From assembly GCA_003482405.1 (NCBI GenBank), contig DMZB01000262.1:1-16475 (forward strand): a DNA stretch of 16,475 nucleotides. The letters run 5' to 3'. The first letter of the stretch is position 1. Each line of letters opens with the position of its first letter. A model generated the notes under the pieces. It made no database searches, had not been told where the DNA came from, and worked only from the letters and a program-made list of their open reading frames with translations. Source of the stretch: Lactobacillus sp. GTDB taxonomy: Bacteria; Bacillota; Bacilli; Lactobacillales; Lactobacillaceae. This document shows, one piece after another, positions 14,603 to 16,475 of the stretch. The translations under genes were made by a program, and so were the position numbers.

Positions 14603-16246
14603 TTATTTAACGTACGCGGTGCGGTAACTAGGAACGCCGCTGAAATTGTTGTAAATGACGCCCTTGACCTTAGATTTGACTAACAAGTTCATACTGCCTT
14701 CGTAGAGGGAAACGCCGGCCTGATCACGAGTCGCGGTTTGCGCGGCTTGCACTAAGTCCTGATAGCGTTTCGTGGTGTTCAAGGCGTCGGCGCCGTCCGC
14801 CTTAGCCATGAGTTGATCGAAACGCTTGCTGTGGTAGTGGCCCATGTTGGAATTGCTGCTAGACGTTAGGATCGTTAAGCCCCGCGACGGGTCCGCAAAG
14901 TCCATGTTCCAGCCGGCTAAGTTCAATTGGAAATCACCTTTCGAAACTTTACCAAGCATGGCGGTAAACGGCATTGCCTTGACGTTGACCTTGATCCCGG
15001 GCAGGTGACTTGTTAATTGGCCCTGAATGAATTCGGCAACTTGGTGGGTCGCGTCGTTATCACCGCAAGTCAAAGTCAGGGTGATGTGTTGAGTCCCGAG
15101 TTGCTTTTTAGCTTGGCGGTAGAGCGCCTGGGCCTGCTTGACGTTGTAATCAACGGTGTTTTTAACGTAAGCATCACTCGTGAAGTCTTGACCGGTTTTA
15201 GGATTCTTAGCCATGTTCTTGACGGCAAACGTTTTTGCCGGTGTCGAACCATTTTCGAGCACTTTTTTGGTTAATTGTGACCGGTTAATGGCGAGTGAGA
15301 CGGCCGTTCGTAAGTCGCGGTTGGCGGCCGTTTTGTCCTTTTCGTTGAACTGAATAAATTCCAAGGTGCCAGTCGGTAAAGTTTTGCGTTCGGTGTTATT
15401 TTGATTTTGAACGTTTTGCTCGCCACTCAACGTTACGGCGTCCAGCTTGTTGGATTGGTATAAATTATAGGACGTCGTGGTCGATTTAATAACCTGGTAG
15501 TTGATCTTATTGAGTTTGACCACGTTTTTGGCGTAGTACTTGGCGTTTTTGTTCAGTGTCCAAGTATCGTTCGTTCCAGTCCAGCCTTTGAGCACGAACG
15601 CCCCGTTATAGACGGTTTTGGCTGCGGAAGTCCCGTAACTGCGACCGTATTTTTTAACGGCTTGTTGATTGACTGGGTAGAAGGTAGTGTTAGCAAGAAC
15701 CTTTTTAAAGTAGGGTGCGGGTTTACTTAGCGTGATGGTTAATTGATAATCACCGTCAGCTTTGACGCCTAAAGTACTCGGGGCCTTTTTACCGGTTGAA
15801 ATGGCATCGGCATTTTTGATATTACTGAATAAATACGTGAATTCAGACTTAGATTGGGGGTTGAGCGTCCGTTCCCATGAGTAAACAAAGTCGTGCGCCG
15901 TCACCTTCTGACCGTTGCTCCACTTAGCATCGTGACGTAATTTGATGACGTAGGTCTTACCATCCTTTGAAATGGTCGTTTTGGTGGCTAAGGCGTTGAT
16001 CGGTTGGCTTTTAGCGTTGAGCCGGTACAGGCCGTCATCAACTTGACTAAGTTGTTCGCCAGACACGTTATCGGTGATTTTGGCCGGGTCGAGACTCATA
16101 ATTGCGGTGCCTTCGGACAAGTTCAGTGTTTGACTGACCGCGGTTTTAGCGGGCTTAGACTGGGCGTTGACCGTAAAGGCGATCCCACCGATGACCGCGA
16201 CGCCGCCAATCGTTAATAAAATTTTCTGTGATGTTGATAAGCTCAT
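14603..16246 (-). CDS. Oligopeptide ABC transporter substrate-binding protein (OppA family), no lipobox
   Basis: A 547-residue solute-binding protein of family 5 (SBP_bac_5). Typical landmarks are SLDPAKITDNVSGEQL (51-66), the family signature region around LRHDAKWSNGQKVTAHDFVYSW, and late in the protein LAGWNMDFADPSRGL with NMGHYHSKRFDQLM. It would bind peptides outside the membrane and pass them to an Opp permease. The N-terminus is a hydrophobic segment (KILLTIGGVAVIGGIAF, 8-24) followed by TVNAQSK. There is no lipobox cysteine; the only Cys is residue 394. It is therefore either cleaved by signal peptidase I after VNA and released, or kept as an N-terminal anchor, unlike classical lipoprotein OppA. 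The start is ATG 16246 with GGAGG 11 bases upstream; an ATG at 16276 has no ribosome site. No permease or ATPase gene follows. A T-box leader precedes it. Confidence 0.93.
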   Translation of the reverse strand: MSLSTSQKILLTIGGVAVIGGIAFTVNAQSKPAKTAVSQTLNLSEGTAIMSLDPAKITDNVSGEQLSQVDDGLYRLNAKSQPINALATKTTISKDGKTYVIKLRHDAKWSNGQKVTAHDFVYSWERTLNPQSKSEFTYLFSNIKNADAISTGKKAPSTLGVKADGDYQLTITLSKPAPYFKKVLANTTFYPVNQQAVKKYGRSYGTSAAKTVYNGAFVLKGWTGTNDTWTLNKNAKYYAKNVVKLNKINYQVIKSTTTSYNLYQSNKLDAVTLSGEQNVQNQNNTERKTLPTGTLEFIQFNEKDKTAANRDLRTAVSLAINRSQLTKKVLENGSTPAKTFAVKNMAKNPKTGQDFTSDAYVKNTVDYNVKQAQALYRQAKKQLGTQHITLTLTCGDNDATHQVAEFIQGQLTSHLPGIKVNVKAMPFTAMLGKVSKGDFQLNLAGWNMDFADPSRGLTILTSSSNSNMGHYHSKRFDQLMAKADGADALNTTKRYQDLVQAAQTATRDQAGVSLYEGSMNLLVKSKVKGVIYNNFSGVPSYRTAYVK

Positions 16247-16345
16247 GATAAATTTTTCCTCCAAGAAAAGTTTCATAGTGGCTGTTATTAATCACTGAGC
16301 TTTGCCATCGTTTGGCTACCATTTGTTTCACCCCGTTTTAAAGTC

Positions 16346-16388
16346 AAAAAACCGTCCTTATACAGCCAATGCTGCGATAAGGACGGTT
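16346..16388 (-). terminator. T-box leader terminator of the oppA-like gene
   Basis: On the - strand, AACCGTCCTTAT (complement of 16377-16388) pairs with ATAAGGACGGTT (complement of 16350-16361), with an extra inner CAGC/GCTG helix, and is followed by six T (complement of 16346-16351). It lies directly after the T-box motif, so it is the regulated terminator. Its 5' arm also contains the CGTCCTT that would pair with the T-box in the antiterminator. Confidence 0.93.
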
Positions 16389-16475
16389 AATAAACCGCGG
16401 TGCCACCTTAATTGAGTCCACTCCAGTCGTCAACGACTAAATATGCACTCCTACTCCGTAGGGAACCAACATTCC
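16389..16475 (-). ncRNA. T-box riboswitch leader (3' part), controls the oppA-like gene
   Basis: The T-box sequence AAGGTGGCACCGCGG is present on the - strand (complement of 16395-16409). Upstream of it, in transcript order, are a short hairpin CCTAC/GTAGG (16450-16462) and AGTCGT/ACGACT (16425-16438), which fit the helices between Stem I and the antiterminator. T-box RNAs bind a specific tRNA; when it is uncharged, the antiterminator forms and the downstream gene is read. Stem I with the specifier codon lies beyond the right edge of the window, so the amino acid cannot be read here. About 100 bases separate the terminator from the oppA-like start codon. Confidence 0.93.

Overview
The window looks like an ordinary chromosomal segment of a low-to-mid GC Firmicute, most likely a member of the Lactobacillaceae of the Lactiplantibacillus/Levilactobacillus/Secundilactobacillus kind. 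The basis is the strong GGAGG-type ribosome sites, dense U-tract terminators, a T-box leader, a PadR-paired DHA2 pump, and the style of the encoded proteins. The genus call is an inference from general appearance, not from a search. I see no tRNA or rRNA gene, CRISPR array, transposase, phage gene or replication origin. Every gap between genes is shorter than 300 bases.

Layout, left to right. (1) Positions 1-2531: a 14-TM DHA2 (QacA/EmrB-like) efflux pump and a PadR-family regulator, both on +, with a strong promoter embedded in a long perfect inverted repeat before the pump. A bidirectional terminator closes the module. (2) 2565-5089: on -, a SnoaL-like small protein and then a class I SAM methyltransferase; divergently on +, a WYL-domain regulator. 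A perfect 28-bp palindrome lies in the divergent region. (3) 5082-7039: a 13-bp tandem repeat, then an AlkC-type 3-methyladenine DNA glycosylase with a C-terminal Ig-like domain, then a membrane-anchored XRE regulator, closed by a long terminator hairpin. (4) 7042-12043, all on -: sbcD and sbcC (translationally coupled nuclease complex), then an NmrA-like NAD(P)-binding protein with its own promoter and an operator placed exactly between -35 and -10. (5) 12174-14570: an extended SDR oxidoreductase on -, divergent from a TetR regulator on +, followed by a PPOX-fold flavoprotein on +. (6) 14603-16475: on -, an orphan oligopeptide-binding protein (OppA family) without a lipobox cysteine, preceded by a T-box leader whose 5' part (Stem I, with the specifier codon) lies beyond the window edge.

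The region is a row of small 'regulator plus target' cassettes (PadR/pump, WYL/SnoaL, TetR/SDR/PPOX) mixed with DNA-repair genes (alkC, sbcCD). The targets suggest detoxification, redox and alkylation-stress roles. I did not find a convincing new multi-gene system. The most distinctive signals are regulatory: unusually clean inverted repeats at several promoters, a possible shared TGACA/TGTCA motif before the SnoaL gene and before alkC, and T-box control of a lone Cys-less peptide-binding protein.
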